From: Blastocatellia bacterium AA13
Lineage (GTDB): Bacteria; Acidobacteriota; Blastocatellia; UBA7656
DNA: 64,000 nucleotides
Assembly: GCA_003222245.1 (NCBI GenBank)
Contig: QHVH01000006.1
Span: 1 to 64,000, forward strand
Direction: 5' to 3'
Shown here one piece after another: positions 8,323 to 17,334 of the stretch (positions within the stretch are counted from its first letter, which is position 1; the number at the start of each line of letters is the position of its first letter). Both the position numbers and the translations under genes were made by a program. Under the pieces are notes generated by a model that saw only the letters and a list, made by a program, of their open reading frames with translations, was not told where the DNA came from and ran no database searches.

Positions 8323-8574
8323 GAAACATGACACTGTGGGAAGCCGTGGGAAGCCTAACAATGCCCGGCAGCAATTCAGAGAGTGTCCGTCGGACTCCGC
8401 ACACTGCGGCCGCCTTTGTTCAATACGTGCGTGTAAATCATCGTCGTAGTAGTCAGATCTTCGGTCATTGAGAGCCGGTCTTGCGCGAGAGTCTTCCGCC
8501 GTTCTTTCCTGGCGCGCTATCAGTAAGGTAGCGTCAAAGATTTTGTGTAAATAATCGGGCGTGGTTCGGTGAGC
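8323..8574. other. Non-coding spacer upstream of brnTA
   Basis: A 10-bp tandem duplication (GTGGGAAGCC at 8336-8345 and 8346-8355) is present. No frame has a recognisable product. Nothing else was seen. Confidence 0.4.
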
Positions 8575-9045
8575 TTGAGACAATGCTCGGTAGAATTGAG
8601 CCATTCGCACGCAAGGTCGATTCCCGCGCCGGCAAGACTGAGTCGGTTGCCCGCGAGATTGAGACGATGCTCGATCGAGAGAATGGCTTGTCGGATCGAG
8701 TTTCTTATCCGCAAGATCGACTCCAGCGTCCGCCGAGGCGAGACAATGGGCGATCCGATCGACTCAAGCGGCGGCAAGAGCGACTCGTTTAGGAACCGAA
8801 TCGAGGCCTTTGCTCCCTGCGTGCGCGGATCAGATCACCCCGTGCGTTGACCAGATCGATTCCTGCACCTCCAGGATTGGTCCTGAGCTCTGATGAGATC
8901 GACTCCCGCTTCGTCAAGATCGATCCGTGGGCCGATAAGATCGATCCGTGGCCGTCAAGACTGCTCCGTGGGCCGATGAGATCGACTCGCGAACCGTCAA
9001 GATTGCTTCGTGCGATGATTGATTTAACCCGTGCGCCGCCGTGAT
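8575..9045. repeat. Degenerate 21-bp tandem repeat region
   Basis: The sequence shows a 21-bp period built around GAT(C/T)GA, for example 8913-8933 GATCGACTCCCGCTTCGTC and the next units starting GATCGATCCGTGGGCCGAT. In one plus frame (8583-8792 and 8847-9044) this gives 7-residue units such as KIDPWAD and RKVDSRAG; in a minus frame (8520-8777) units such as NLAGNRLS. Frames are broken by indels (one unit is 20 bp), so no intact repeat protein is encoded. It may be a decayed heptad-repeat gene or a non-coding repeat. Confidence 0.6.
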
Positions 9046-9086
9046 CACCTGTGCGACGGCAGAATGATGTTTAACGATGAGCTGAT

Positions 9087-11033
9087 CTATTGGCCTCGCC
9101 TTCTACCGCCGCCAAAGCCGCGGCCGTTGTCCATCGGCTCGATCAGATCTTCTCCGAGCAATTCTGTGACGATCGCGAGCTTGACGATAATGCGCGGTTC
9201 GGAAAGCAGGAACCTGTCGGCAGTCATCTGGGCTCGTTCAAAGTCCTTCTCCGCCAGCGCAGCCAATCGCTCACCGCAACTGCCCACCATGCGCATCAAC
9301 GTTCCTCCGTTTTGCACCGGCAGCTCGCCGTCCTTGAACAGATTCACTTCGAAGCCGTTTAGCAAGGCCGCTGCTCCGAGCAGCTCGTTTACCTGATTTA
9401 TCGCCGGCTCCAATAGCTCAAAACTGCGTTGAGGGTCCAAGGCGGAATAGGCTGCGACGATGCTGAGCTGCGCCTGAAACTGCGCGAGATTATTAGCGCG
9501 CCTCCCCAGGAAATTTCTTGCTTCATCCAGAAGCTGAACCGCGAGCTTTGGATTATCGGTCCGAATTACATTGACGAACTGAAGAAGAAGCGCCGTGCGT
9601 TCTTCGTCGGTTTGCGCGCGCAAAAGAGTGCGCCTTACATCTTCAATTTGTTTTGGCCCGGCTGACGCGGCCGACTGTTTTAGATCGGCGGCTTGCAAAA
9701 TGCCGCCGCGGACCGAAGGGTCAAGGTGCTCGGATGCAATCTGCCGCGCTCGATCCGTGTTACCTTCGTCGAGCGCCTTCAGCGCCGCTTGTCGATATAT
9801 ATTCGCTTGCATTCTTTCGGGCGCAAGACCGGCGGCCGCCGCCATGCTGTCCGAGGTTCCACGTTGCAGCAGGGCGCCCATCTGCTGGAACGATGCTCTC
9901 TGATTGTTATTCATGCCGAGCTCGTTGAGCTTCTGATTGACCAAGAGAGCGCGCTCGGGTAGATACTGATTCACCTGAGGCATCATCTGCTGCAATCCAC
10001 TCAAGAGCGTCCGCGCGTTAGCCTGCTCGTTCTGAGCGTCGGTGGAAATGCCGTTATTTGGAGCCGCACCGTTAAAATTGTTAGGCCTTCCCCGGAAACC
10101 TCCGGGCCCCCCTCGACCCGTGTTTGCGTTCGGGTCAGGCGTCGCTCTCAAGGCGGCGGTGATGACTGAATCGAGCAGCGAGCGAAACGATGACTCGGAA
10201 AGAAACTGATCGGCGGCTGCTGTCTGAGCGCCTTCCGCCGATTGAGAAGATTGAGAGCTGTCGCTCGCCTTCTTATCGGGACGAGGGCCCGGCCGCAGCA
10301 GCGTCAACGACAGGCGCGCCGCATCCGTCTTTGAAATTAACTCGTCCGATTGAAGCCGCTTCAACAACTGCGAAGAGAGTTTCGCGGCCGAATCTTGATC
10401 CTTTACCTGAAGCTGGCCAAGCACCTTTGCGATAGCCGAGGGATATTGATTCTTATCAAGCCAGTTTTGAACGTTGTTGAGCGCCATCGCCGGATCTTTG
10501 GCGGCAATGAGAGCGACAAGATTTTGTTCCAGAGCTCCTTCCTGATCCGGCCGCCTGGGGCCGTTCGAAGGCGGCGTCGGCATTTGCTGAAGGAACTGAT
10601 AGGCGAGCGCCGGGTCGTGCTTGGCTACGGTGAGCAGCAGTTCCTGCCGCAACTGGACGGCGGTCCGAACCGGGCCAAATCCGCGCGCATCGGTGGAATC
10701 GCTCTTTTGAAGCAGCTCGCCGACGCCGGCGGAAGCTTGAGCGAACAGATTCCGGGCGCGTCCCTCGTCGTGATCCCAGAGCAGGTCTCCAGCGGACATC
10801 TGTATGAAAATGCGGTTCTCCGATAATTTCAGCGCGCCCGCGTCGGCGATGATCTGATCGAGCATGATCAGCGCTTTCTCTTCTGGTGTGGTCTTGTCTT
10901 TCTTTTGCTGATCGGAATTTTGTTGATTGGCCGCCTGTTGTTCCGACGGCTGTTGTGCTTTGTAGCTGGGCGCCGAGATCAATATGACCACGAACACCAA
11001 AACGACTGAGATCACGCGATGTATTGCGTTCAT
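9087..11033 (-). CDS. Secreted helical-repeat protein of unknown function
   Basis: 648 residues. A signal peptide (MNAIHRVISVVLVFVVILIS, cleavage after about residue 28) precedes a Gln/Lys-rich linker and then a long all-helical region with TPR-like pairs (AGDLLWDHDEGRARNLFAQA, EERTALLLQFVNVIRTDNPKLA). A Gly/Arg/Asn-rich linker lies in the middle (about residues 300-330), and the C-terminus is GFGGGRRRGQ. The ATG at 11033 is chosen over an in-frame TTG at 11048 because GGAG lies 7 bases upstream. Conserved secreted proteins of this build occur in Acidobacteriota-like genomes; the job is unknown. Confidence 0.75.
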   Translation of the reverse strand: MNAIHRVISVVLVFVVILISAPSYKAQQPSEQQAANQQNSDQQKKDKTTPEEKALIMLDQIIADAGALKLSENRIFIQMSAGDLLWDHDEGRARNLFAQASAGVGELLQKSDSTDARGFGPVRTAVQLRQELLLTVAKHDPALAYQFLQQMPTPPSNGPRRPDQEGALEQNLVALIAAKDPAMALNNVQNWLDKNQYPSAIAKVLGQLQVKDQDSAAKLSSQLLKRLQSDELISKTDAARLSLTLLRPGPRPDKKASDSSQSSQSAEGAQTAAADQFLSESSFRSLLDSVITAALRATPDPNANTGRGGPGGFRGRPNNFNGAAPNNGISTDAQNEQANARTLLSGLQQMMPQVNQYLPERALLVNQKLNELGMNNNQRASFQQMGALLQRGTSDSMAAAAGLAPERMQANIYRQAALKALDEGNTDRARQIASEHLDPSVRGGILQAADLKQSAASAGPKQIEDVRRTLLRAQTDEERTALLLQFVNVIRTDNPKLAVQLLDEARNFLGRRANNLAQFQAQLSIVAAYSALDPQRSFELLEPAINQVNELLGAAALLNGFEVNLFKDGELPVQNGGTLMRMVGSCGERLAALAEKDFERAQMTADRFLLSEPRIIVKLAIVTELLGEDLIEPMDNGRGFGGGRRRGQ

Positions 11034-11221
11034 GCCTTCACTCCGCAACTTGTAATTGAAAATGGATTGCCTTCGAGAGCATCCGCTTGCATTTGCTATT
11101 ACTCAGATGAGCCCAAATCGGTTTCCGCGAATTTTGACAGGGAAAGGCGTCTGGACGTTGTCCTGCCTTCGGATATATGCTCTCAGCAATTCGCCCAAAG
11201 AACAAGATGGAGATTGTGCCG

Positions 11222-12484
11222 ATGAATTTGATCAGCCGTGTCCTCTGTGCGCCACGACCGATGCGCGTTTCATGGAACGCCAACGGAATTGCGCTGAATC
11301 TTCGAGTGAGCATTCAAGCCAGTCTCCTGGTCCTTCTGAGCACCCTTCTTCTGGCACCGTCAGTCGTCGCGGGATCGCAGGCAAGCGAGTCGAGCGCCGC
11401 GCAATCCCAGGCTCGGATTGAGAGTCTTTCCTCAGCCGAGTTTTCCCGTTTAATTCGAGACCTGTCCGAAGACGGCGGATACTTCAGATCGGACAACTTC
11501 ACTTCGAATGAGACCTCCTATCTTCATGTTGTCGACAAGCTGCACGAACTGGGCGCTAGCGGAGGCGCTTACATTGGAGTCGGGCCCGAGCAGAACTTCA
11601 CATACATCGCGAAGATGCGGCCGCGCATTGCGTTCATTGTGGACATCCGGCGGCAGGCGATGATTCAGCACCTGATGTTCAAAGCTATCTTTCATTTGGC
11701 GCCCAACCGCGTTCAGTATCTGTCGCTGCTTTTGAGCAGACCCCTGCCGAAAGAAAAAGGGCCCGGTCCTGACGCTTCGGTCAATGAGATGTTGTCCTAC
11801 TTCAGTCAGGCTCAGCCCGACGAAAAGGCGTACGCGGCGAATCTGACCGCGATCCGCAAGGCGATTCGCGAGGACTTTCAGGTTCAGCTTTCGGACGCGG
11901 ATCAGGCAAGCCTCGACTACGTCTACAAGAACTTCCGAACCGACGGACTGGAGATCGGATATCGAATGGAAGGCTCTTCGTGGGGAGGCTTCTTTCCGAA
12001 CCTGAAGGAGCTTATTGCGCAGCCGGATCAACACGGCAAACTCGGAAATTTTTTGGCTGCAAAAGAGGATTACGATTTCGTGCGCGATCTGCACAAGCGC
12101 AATTTGATCATTCCAGTGGTCGGTGATTTCGCCGGCAAGAAGGCTCTAGTCGCCGTTGGTGATTATCTTCGAAAAAACGGACTGACGGTCACTGCATTTT
12201 ACACGTCGAATGTTGAGCAGTATCTGTTTCAGAACGGAGTCTTTTCGGGCTTTGCTGAGAACATTCGCAAGCTTCCGGTTAGTGACAAGAGCCTCTTCAT
12301 ACGAGCGGTCCCGAGCACGCGCTTTTCCCATCCGGCGCAGATGCCCGGACACCGGTCCACCACGGTGCTGCAGTACATTCGAGTCTTTCTTAAGGACTTC
12401 GACGAAGGGATCTATCATTCGTACGGCGAGATGGTAGCGACGCATTATATCGCCGCTGTTCCGCCTACAGAGGAACGGAAGTAA
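11222..12484 (+). CDS. Secreted protein of unknown function, LIC_10091-like
   Basis: 420 residues from the ATG at 11222 (GGAG 9 bases upstream; in-frame starts at 11177 and later are also possible). A hydrophobic segment (SIQASLLVLLSTLLLAPSVVAGS) forms a signal peptide or anchor. The body includes FSRLIRDLSEDGGYFRSDNFTSNE, GGAYIGVGPEQNFTYIAKMRPRIAFIVDIRR and a YTSNVEQYLF segment. This order of blocks resembles a family of exported, Rossmann-like proteins of unknown function found in several environmental phyla. Transcribed divergently from the upstream secreted protein gene. Confidence 0.7.
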   Translation: MNLISRVLCAPRPMRVSWNANGIALNLRVSIQASLLVLLSTLLLAPSVVAGSQASESSAAQSQARIESLSSAEFSRLIRDLSEDGGYFRSDNFTSNETSYLHVVDKLHELGASGGAYIGVGPEQNFTYIAKMRPRIAFIVDIRRQAMIQHLMFKAIFHLAPNRVQYLSLLLSRPLPKEKGPGPDASVNEMLSYFSQAQPDEKAYAANLTAIRKAIREDFQVQLSDADQASLDYVYKNFRTDGLEIGYRMEGSSWGGFFPNLKELIAQPDQHGKLGNFLAAKEDYDFVRDLHKRNLIIPVVGDFAGKKALVAVGDYLRKNGLTVTAFYTSNVEQYLFQNGVFSGFAENIRKLPVSDKSLFIRAVPSTRFSHPAQMPGHRSTTVLQYIRVFLKDFDEGIYHSYGEMVATHYIAAVPPTEERK

Positions 12485-12614
12485 TCGATAATCAGCGGCT
12501 TTGAGATTACCTCCGGACCCATGTTATGCACTCCCGTATCCGGCTCGATTTTTCCACGAGGCGTAACCACCGTCACTTGCACCGCGACGGTCAAATAACT
12601 CGAGTCAATGCTCG

Positions 12615-12926
12615 TTGAGCGTGGCGGTCTTTGGCACGTGCATACAGGACGATTCAAGCGGCGATCTGCTGTACCTGAATTCGGGGACGGGGGAGTATCT
12701 GTTCCTGCAATGCAGCACCAAGGCGGTGAAGCTGTCAGGCATCGGCAAGATTAACAAGACGCCTTGCACTACGGACTTCACGGACACGCGGTCAGATCGA
12801 AAACTGACGGCTTCCATTAACTCGTGCACGAAAAGCGCGACAGCTTCCATTCAAATAACCGCGCTCGGAAAGACATTCGTGTTGACTGATAGGAAGACGA
12901 CCGACGATGCCTGCATATGTCCGTGA
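12615..12926 (+). CDS. Small Cys-rich domain protein, possibly a gene fragment
   Basis: 103 residues from a TTG. The core CIQDDSSGDLLYLNSGTGEY, then LQCSTKAVKLSGIGKI and ASINSCTKSATASIQI, matches a beta-rich repeat with paired cysteines that usually forms the C-terminal domain of larger secreted proteins in Acidobacteriota-like genomes. Here no signal peptide precedes it and the frame begins directly at the domain. It is either a stand-alone remnant of a larger protein or its 5' part has decayed in 12485-12614. Confidence 0.45.
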   Translation: MSVAVFGTCIQDDSSGDLLYLNSGTGEYLFLQCSTKAVKLSGIGKINKTPCTTDFTDTRSDRKLTASINSCTKSATASIQITALGKTFVLTDRKTTDDACICP

Positions 12927-12949
12927 GTCTCAGCGATCGAGAGGGCTGA

Positions 12950-14038
12950 TCAGAACTCGAGCAACGCAGCGAGTTTGGATCGGCCCTTTGCCTTTGCGAT
13001 GTCTAAAACCGTGGCGCCTGATTTATCTTTCCGGGACGGATCGCCTTTGGCGGCAAGCAGCGCCTTGAACATATTCTCGTTTCCTCGCGACGCGGCTTGA
13101 TGGAGCGCGGTCCATCCGTCGGAGTCCGCGAGATCAGGATTGGCGCCGTGTTCCAACAGCCAGATCGCCTGTTTGAACTGACCCCACCGAATCAATTCAT
13201 TCAGAAGCGGCTTCTCGTTGTCGATAGCATCGTCGATCTTCGCGCCGTGCTTCAACGCGATGTCGGCAAACGCAGGATCGGTTTTCCAGGCAGCGGCCGG
13301 CAGAGCAGCAGTCGGATCAGCGCCGCGCTCAAGAAATAACTCAAATAATTCGATCTGGCCTGACGAGATCGCAAAGTAGACGGTATCCACGTCGTGTCCC
13401 CAGCTCTTCACTCTCGACTTCAAGTCAGCACCATGGTCGAGCAAGAGGCGGCCTATGTCGAGCAGCGAATCATGGGTCTTCTTATTGCGTTTACCCATCC
13501 GCGAGCCCGCGGCGCATTGAAGAGCCGTAAGACCTCCCGGATCACGAGCAGCGGCGAAATCGGAATTCTTAGCCAACAGCTGCTCGACCCGTCGAAGATC
13601 GCCTAGCGCGGCGCTGACGAAACCGTCGATTACCGCGCCGGCTTTTCGCAACTCTTCGACGTAGTCAGGCTCGCCTACAAAAGCCGCGGTGATGATTGCT
13701 CGCGTTGACGGCCATCCGCCGAGCTGTTCCGGATCGGCGCCTTTTGAGAGCAACCAGCGAAGACAGGTTATTCGCGAGGCGGGCGGTTGTTCGTGCTGAG
13801 CGTGCGGCTTCTCCTGGATCATCGAGTGAAGCGGGCGATATCCGCGATACTCGCCGTTCAGATCCGCTTCGAATCTCAGAAGCACCTCGAGAGCCTGTTT
13901 CCACGCAAGCCTTCCGGCTTCACAAACAACCTGCGCGGATCGAGCAGCTTCGGGGTCATCGGCAAGGTATGCCTTCACGCCGCCAAGATCGCCTGTTCGA
14001 AGGAATTCAATGAGCCGCTTGCGATTGCCTTTTGCCAT
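12950..14038 (-). CDS. Ankyrin-repeat protein
   Basis: 362 residues, no signal peptide. At least seven ankyrin-like units are visible, the clearest being GYRPLHSMIQEK, GGLTALQCAAGSRMG, VYFAISSGQIELFELFLERGADP and SDGWTALHQAASRGNENMFKALLAAKGDPS. Such domains bind partner proteins; none is suggested by the neighbourhood. The ATG at 14038 is preferred over an in-frame TTG at 14047; no strong ribosome site is visible for either. Confidence 0.9.
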   Translation of the reverse strand: MAKGNRKRLIEFLRTGDLGGVKAYLADDPEAARSAQVVCEAGRLAWKQALEVLLRFEADLNGEYRGYRPLHSMIQEKPHAQHEQPPASRITCLRWLLSKGADPEQLGGWPSTRAIITAAFVGEPDYVEELRKAGAVIDGFVSAALGDLRRVEQLLAKNSDFAAARDPGGLTALQCAAGSRMGKRNKKTHDSLLDIGRLLLDHGADLKSRVKSWGHDVDTVYFAISSGQIELFELFLERGADPTAALPAAAWKTDPAFADIALKHGAKIDDAIDNEKPLLNELIRWGQFKQAIWLLEHGANPDLADSDGWTALHQAASRGNENMFKALLAAKGDPSRKDKSGATVLDIAKAKGRSKLAALLEF

Positions 14039-14099
14039 ATTGTTCAACCAGATTCAGCGCGGATTTCTTACACACAATCTATTCAGTGCGGGGGAATAC

Positions 14100-14369
14100 A
14101 TGACAAGGAATGCGCGCCTACCATTGTGCGAGATCATAGGTCTGTTGCTCTCTCTCTCGATGCTCTCAACAATCGCCTTTGGGTTGGAAAGGATGCGGCG
14201 GCAACCATGGGCTGGCGCCCCTTCAGGGCGCGAACTTCTTTCGGCGATCGTACCGGGGGCTGCGCTGCGCTGGCCCCGGCTATTCACTCGTGCCCCTTCG
14301 GGGCTTTCACTGCTCCTTCTTCGATGCCAAACTCCAGCGATGGTTTACTATCTCTACAAATCGGCTTGA
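14100..14369 (+). pseudogene. Signal-peptide start cut short by a palindromic repeat
   Basis: GGGGGA precedes an ATG at 14100 that opens MTRNARLPLCEIIGLLLSLS followed by MLSTIAFG, a plausible signal peptide. After about 36 residues the frame enters the G+C-rich palindromic repeat at 14216-14305 and ends without any recognisable domain. This looks like the start of a secreted protein gene disrupted by the repeat, or chance. Weak evidence. Confidence 0.25.
14216..14305. repeat. Cluster of three G+C-rich hairpins
   Basis: Three perfect small inverted repeats follow each other: GCGCCC/GGGCGC (14216-14232), CCGGGG/CCCCGG (14254-14280) and GCCCC/GGGGC with a TTC loop (14293-14305). This block (CCGGGGGCTGCGCTGCGCTGG in the middle) is of the type found dispersed in many copies in genomes of Acidobacteriota, Planctomycetes and Chloroflexi. 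Confidence 0.6.
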
Positions 14370-14377
14370 GAGCGCCG

Positions 14378-15286
14378 CTACTCCTTCGTCGCGGCGCCCT
14401 CGACAAGCTCGATACGGATCTTGTCCGGCCCTTCGATAAACGCAAATTTGATCTTGCCGATGCTCCTGATTTCGTCAGTCACCTTCACGCCCTCTTTGCG
14501 AAGCCGTTCGAGAGCCTCGGGCAGATTGTCATAGCTGAAGCCGACGTGATCGACGACTCGTCCTTTGGTGGACGATATTTCGGTTTGACCGTTTTTCCAG
14601 TGAGCCGCGTAGTCCTTCTTTGAATATTCAATCGGAAAGATGATGATGTTGACGTTGTCGGCCATGAGCGAGACACTCGGGCCCACTTGAAAGTCTCGGT
14701 AAAATCTCGGCTCGCGAGATGGAGGCGCGGTTCCGCGCCGAGTCACCCCAAGGTGCTTAACGTACCACTCACCGGCCGCAACCGGGTCCGCGCTGAACAG
14801 ATGAAGATGGCCGAAATGATGATGAGCCGCGGTGTTTAGCTCGATGAGCGCGTGATCGGGGCTTTCGACGTAGGCGAAATAAAAGTTCGGCACGCGCGCC
14901 AGATCGCTGATGTCCGTGAGCGGCGCGAAGAACTTCGTTCCGCTATCGAGCTGCTTCTGATAAGTCGTTTTCATGTCTTCGGCGCCCCATCCGAAGTGCC
15001 ATATCGCGGAAGTTAGCTCCCATGGCGGAGCATCCTTGACCTTGTTGAACAGCAGCCATGATTTCTGCGCCCATACCGCATCCAGGAGACCGGCGAATTT
15101 CGCCTTCTCGCAATCAAACTTGCTTGTGTAGAAGTTGATTGCCGCCGCTGGATCGGTCGTGTTCAAGTGAAGATGATGGAAGTGCGCGACCGAAGCAGGC
15201 GGCGCTTGATTCCGCGAAGCAGCAATGCCCGCGAATGCGATCGATACCAGAGTCACCGCGATAAAAACTCTCTTTATCAATTTCAT
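14378..15286 (-). CDS. Secreted double VOC-domain protein
   Basis: 302 residues with a signal peptide (MKLIKRVFIAVTLVSIAFAG, cleavage near ASR). Two VOC domains follow: VAHFHHLHLNTTDPAAAINFYTSKF and HHHFGHLHLFSADPVAAGEWYVKHLG, each with closing segments ending in an acidic residue (HALIELN, DKIRIELVEG). Metal-ligand His and Glu residues are present in both. It probably acts in the periplasm as a lyase or dioxygenase-like enzyme, but the substrate is unknown. Confidence 0.85.
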   Translation of the reverse strand: MKLIKRVFIAVTLVSIAFAGIAASRNQAPPASVAHFHHLHLNTTDPAAAINFYTSKFDCEKAKFAGLLDAVWAQKSWLLFNKVKDAPPWELTSAIWHFGWGAEDMKTTYQKQLDSGTKFFAPLTDISDLARVPNFYFAYVESPDHALIELNTAAHHHFGHLHLFSADPVAAGEWYVKHLGVTRRGTAPPSREPRFYRDFQVGPSVSLMADNVNIIIFPIEYSKKDYAAHWKNGQTEISSTKGRVVDHVGFSYDNLPEALERLRKEGVKVTDEIRSIGKIKFAFIEGPDKIRIELVEGAATKE

Positions 15287-15454
15287 GTTTCACCTCACTT
15301 AGGACCAAAGGAACAGATTGAATGAGCGGACCGGCGGATTATGCGAAATGCGCTGACGCAATGACGCCGGATCTGACCAACCTGCCCGAGCGTTGTAGCA
15401 TGACATATCCCGTCTGGCCAGCGCGGACCGCATAGAACGCCGATTTGTAGGCGG

Positions 15455-17299
15455 TCAATCTCTTCGCGCTTTTCTCTTCAAGTCACGACGTTTGTAGACC
15501 ATCAGCCTGCCGCAGGGCCCAACAGTCCTGTAAGCCTTCATGAATTCCGCGATCTCCGGAAAGTTGTTTATATTGAGCTCTGAGTTAAACATCCCCACTT
15601 CATCGATGATGTAATTGGGATTCACAGACTCTAGCTCGCGTACAAGCTGAGCGCGCGCGGCGGCGGTCTGATCTTCGTCAAGCAGGCTTGTGCGCTGGCC
15701 GTTCACGTTTGCGATGTCGGCCGGAACGCCGGTCAAAGGCTGCGTGCTGAGATAATGCGAGGCCGGTATGAGTCCGGACCAGTAATAGATCTCCGGTCGA
15801 TAGCCCCATACGAAGAGATAATCGGAAGAACCCTCCGGCGTGCGCGTTCGAGGACCGTTCTCTCTAATAGCCTCCAATCCCAAGCGATCGGCGGCGTCTT
15901 TGTCCAACTCGCGCACCACGGCCGCGGCCATTCGCTCTTCGTGATTCAGCACGTCGTAGTACCAGGATTTGGTCGATTCGCTCTTGTTTCCTCGAATCCA
16001 ATCGGCGGCCAGCACAACGGTTCTTGTATGGAATCGAATGGCCGTGACCAATAAACCAACCGCGAACAACGCGACGCCTGGCGCTCGAATGAGCCGTTTC
16101 GATTGCTTCAACCGCGGCGCGAGCAGCATCCAACCTCGGGCTCCGAGCAGGCAAAGGGCCGGCAATACCTGGAAAAAATAATGACCGTAAAACCTTCCGC
16201 CTAGTGCCAGTCCGAGGAATGACACGGCGCACCAGACGAGGAGCATCGCGTCGAAAGCAAACGGCCTGTCCGGCCATGGAACATTTTCCGCGAGAATTTC
16301 TTTGCGCGATCGTGTGAAACGGCCGAGCGTTCTTGCCAAGACAATCAAAAGGCCTATGAACAACGTGCTGTTCAACGCGAAGTATGCGACCCCGAACCTC
16401 AGCGTCGACGCAAGGATGTCTTTAGCCGAGTGGAGGCTCGCATATTTGCGCCCCCAGACCCACACGTCTCGCCAGTAATCGGTCAGCGCATGATGGAAAA
16501 ATAAATAACCGATAATCGGAGCCGATATCGCCGCAAATCCCAGTGCGGCCGCGGCGATCAGTAATAGCGACGAGCCGAGAATGGGCGGCGCTGACGCGAA
16601 TTCCGGTGAGCGAGCGTGATCGAGAGAACTCAAAATAAATGGGGAGAGGAGAATCAGCGCCGCGAAGAATATGAGATCAAACAATCCTTTTGGATTCGCT
16701 TGAATAGCGAGAGCGGCCGAAGCTCCGGACAGGCACGCAAGCATCCAGGGGCGCAATCTTGACGCAATAACTCCGCGGCTGACGGCGCAACTCATGATGG
16801 CCAGATGCGCGGCGACCGTGTAGGGCGCTGTTTCCAGGAAATCGGTATTGAATCCCTGGACGTGTCCGTGCCCGCTGCCTGAGCTCGTGCTGAAGAAGGT
16901 GAATAAGCAGGCGGCGAATACGCCCAGCCGTTGGCCATAGTACTTCTTGCCGATTAGATAGAGGATCACCGATACAGCCGCGACGTAGAGAATCGTGAAT
17001 AGCCTGATCACAAGAATATGCGGCCCAAGGACTTTGAACAGCACCGCGTAAATCAGCGGCAAGAGCGGCGGCTTGTCGAAATAGATCTCGCGATACAAGA
17101 CCTTGCCTCGAAGAATCTCTTCGGCAGCCGTGAACCATAAGCCGTCGTCTTCATAAAGGCGGCTCGCGTAGAAGATTCGCAACACGAAGCTGGCGGCAAG
17201 CAGCATCACGAACAGACGAGCGGGCGTCAGACGATCGATCCACGAAGCTTGCGCCGGGTAGCTTTCGGGGGAGGTCGAGGAGTTGGCCGTGGCTATCAA
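15455..17299 (-). CDS. Membrane glycosyltransferase of the PMT/ArnT (GT39/83-like) type
   Basis: 614 residues with about twelve membrane segments. The first outer loop has the acidic DDGLWFTAAEEILRGKVLYRE followed by FDKPPLLPLIYAVLF; this D-D/E plus DKPP pattern is the catalytic region of lipid-linked sugar transferases. The C-terminal quarter is soluble and extracytoplasmic (SGLIPASHYLSTQPLTG onward). They move a sugar from polyprenyl phosphate onto a protein, lipid or glycan outside the membrane. The start is a TTG at 17299 without a clear ribosome site, so the N-terminus is uncertain. Confidence 0.85.
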   Translation of the reverse strand: MIATANSSTSPESYPAQASWIDRLTPARLFVMLLAASFVLRIFYASRLYEDDGLWFTAAEEILRGKVLYREIYFDKPPLLPLIYAVLFKVLGPHILVIRLFTILYVAAVSVILYLIGKKYYGQRLGVFAACLFTFFSTSSGSGHGHVQGFNTDFLETAPYTVAAHLAIMSCAVSRGVIASRLRPWMLACLSGASAALAIQANPKGLFDLIFFAALILLSPFILSSLDHARSPEFASAPPILGSSLLLIAAAALGFAAISAPIIGYLFFHHALTDYWRDVWVWGRKYASLHSAKDILASTLRFGVAYFALNSTLFIGLLIVLARTLGRFTRSRKEILAENVPWPDRPFAFDAMLLVWCAVSFLGLALGGRFYGHYFFQVLPALCLLGARGWMLLAPRLKQSKRLIRAPGVALFAVGLLVTAIRFHTRTVVLAADWIRGNKSESTKSWYYDVLNHEERMAAAVVRELDKDAADRLGLEAIRENGPRTRTPEGSSDYLFVWGYRPEIYYWSGLIPASHYLSTQPLTGVPADIANVNGQRTSLLDEDQTAAARAQLVRELESVNPNYIIDEVGMFNSELNINNFPEIAEFMKAYRTVGPCGRLMVYKRRDLKRKARRD

Positions 17300-17334
17300 A
17301 ACTAGACCGGAGTGAAGAAGCGTACGAGATTGGA

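Noticed and set aside
8575-9045. CRISPR-like array
   Set aside because: The 21-bp units are tandem and degenerate with no unique spacers, and no cas gene is near.
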